From Crocinitomicaceae bacterium (lineage in GTDB: Bacteria > Bacteroidota > Bacteroidia > Flavobacteriales_D > Crocinitomicaceae), in NCBI GenBank assembly GCA_023957475.1, contig JAMLHA010000006.1, positions 1-64,000 on the forward strand: a stretch of DNA of 64,000 nucleotides. Reading direction: 5' to 3'. Positions 63,428 to 64,000 of the stretch are shown here, piece by piece. The notes below the pieces were generated by a model. That model saw nothing but the letters and a program-made list of their open reading frames with translations. It was not told where the DNA came from and did no database searches. Every line of letters begins with the position of its first letter. Positions within the stretch are counted from its first letter, which is position 1. Both the position numbers and the translations under genes were made by a program.

Positions 63428-64000
63428 ATGAAATACATTGTTGGTAAAAATAGAAGTCAGATGGAGTTTTACAGTTTGGAAGAGCTAATTAGTCAAGACA
63501 ACGAGGTACGGCTAATCGATTTATTTGTAGATAGCTTACCGCTTTCCAATTTTGGTTTTGAAGCACCTAAACAAAACGAGCAAGGTGGAAGACCGGCATA
63601 TCACCCTTCGGATTTGTTGAAGTTGTTTATTTACGGGTATTTGAACCGCATACGTTCGTCCAAGCAACTCGAGAAAGAATGTGTTCGCAACTTGGAGGTG
63701 AAATGGTTGATGCGTGAGTTGGTTCCCGATCACAATACTATTTCCAACTTTCGAAGAGATAACCCAAGAGCCATTAAAAAAGTGTTCCGATCAACCGTTG
63801 AACTAGCCAAAAACTTTGAGTTGATTGGTGGAAAATTATTGGCTGGAGACGGTACAAAATTACGTGCTCAAAATTCTAAAAAGAACAATTTTAATCAGAA
63901 GAAAATCGACCGACATTTGGCTTATATTGAGGCGAAATTAGAAGAATACAATGCTATTCTTGCTCAAGAAGATGGTGATGCAGAGCAAAAAACAAATGCG
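63428..64000 (+). CDS. IS1182-type transposase, 3' end beyond the window
   Basis: 191 codons read open to the window edge with no stop. MKYIVGKNRSQMEFYSLEEL, GRPAYHPSDLLKLFIYGYLN, then VPDHNTISNFRRDN and LLAGDGTKLRAQNSKKNN (DDE first Asp) are typical of IS1182-family (DDE) transposases. Its left end lies somewhere in 63303-63427, an AT-rich stretch. It sits directly past the last attC. Confidence 0.85.
   Translation, partial: MKYIVGKNRSQMEFYSLEELISQDNEVRLIDLFVDSLPLSNFGFEAPKQNEQGGRPAYHPSDLLKLFIYGYLNRIRSSKQLEKECVRNLEVKWLMRELVPDHNTISNFRRDNPRAIKKVFRSTVELAKNFELIGGKLLAGDGTKLRAQNSKKNNFNQKKIDRHLAYIEAKLEEYNAILAQEDGDAEQKTNA

Overview
The window reads as a chromosomal segment of an AT-rich Bacteroidota bacterium, most likely a member of the Flavobacteriales. 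The grounds are a SprB-like gliding adhesin next to a PorP/SprF partner, several proteins with type IX secretion (T9SS) sorting domains, a DUF2723 membrane protein, a two-subunit transketolase, a patatin-BamA-like fusion, and start regions led by the Bacteroidota promoter box TAnnTTTG, often without a clear Shine-Dalgarno sequence. I saw no rRNA, tRNA or CRISPR array.

Positions 1-43000 look like ordinary chromosome. In order they hold: the end of a repetitive adhesin and its PorP/SprF partner; a DUF420-like membrane protein; ahcY; ileS; rnhA; a bile-acid-symporter-like transporter; a TonB-dependent receptor; a PKD/T9SS surface protein; an amino acid permease; a NarL-type response regulator; a large DUF2723 protein with a polysaccharide deacetylase; a lipoprotein; a MarR regulator with a fused beta-oxidation enzyme; a patatin/outer-membrane protein; an RNA methyltransferase; a glycosyltransferase; superoxide dismutase; an aminotransferase-rhomboid-M23 peptidase cluster; an epimerase; an FGE-sulfatase-domain protein; a collapsed adhesin pseudogene (34960-35315); radA; a lipoprotein; a transketolase operon with a VWA protein between its two halves; and an M28 peptidase with a TolB-like propeller.

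Positions 43257-63302 are different and are the main discovery. I read them as an integron cassette array: eight cassettes in one orientation, each ending in an attC-like site, with no integrase gene in the window. Five of the sites are 136-139 bp, one is about 134-136 bp with an unusual end, one is shortened to 82 bp and one expanded to 199 bp. Each is an imperfect inverted repeat that starts ..AAC and ends GTT.., with unpaired extrahelical bases. Most tellingly, the first 9-10 bases of every cassette are the reverse complement of the bases that open that same cassette's own attC at its far end (GTTATGGGC/GCCCATAAC, GTTACATGC/GCATGTAAC, GTTATCGGC/GCCGATAAC, GTTACCAGC/GCTGGTAAC, GTTATGGGC/GCCCATAAC, GTTAGTGGT/ACCACTAAC twice, GTTATGCAC/GTGCATAAC). 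That is what excision and integration of circular cassettes through a folded attC predicts, and it holds for all eight.

The cargo is typical accessory material: a TM2 protein with two small unknowns; a complete controller-restriction enzyme-cytosine methyltransferase system; an AraC regulator with a serine hydrolase, a methyltransferase and a DinB protein; a MORN/YwqK-like protein; an SGNH hydrolase whose start codon lies in the recombination core; a DUF4468-like secreted protein; a 6.9 kb cassette of mostly reversed genes that contains a rearrangement breakpoint near 59890; and an unknown plus a retropepsin-like protease. The attC loops also carry TAnnTTTG-like boxes at repeated offsets, which suggests that the sites may double as promoters. 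An IS1182-type transposase begins just past the last attC and runs off the window.
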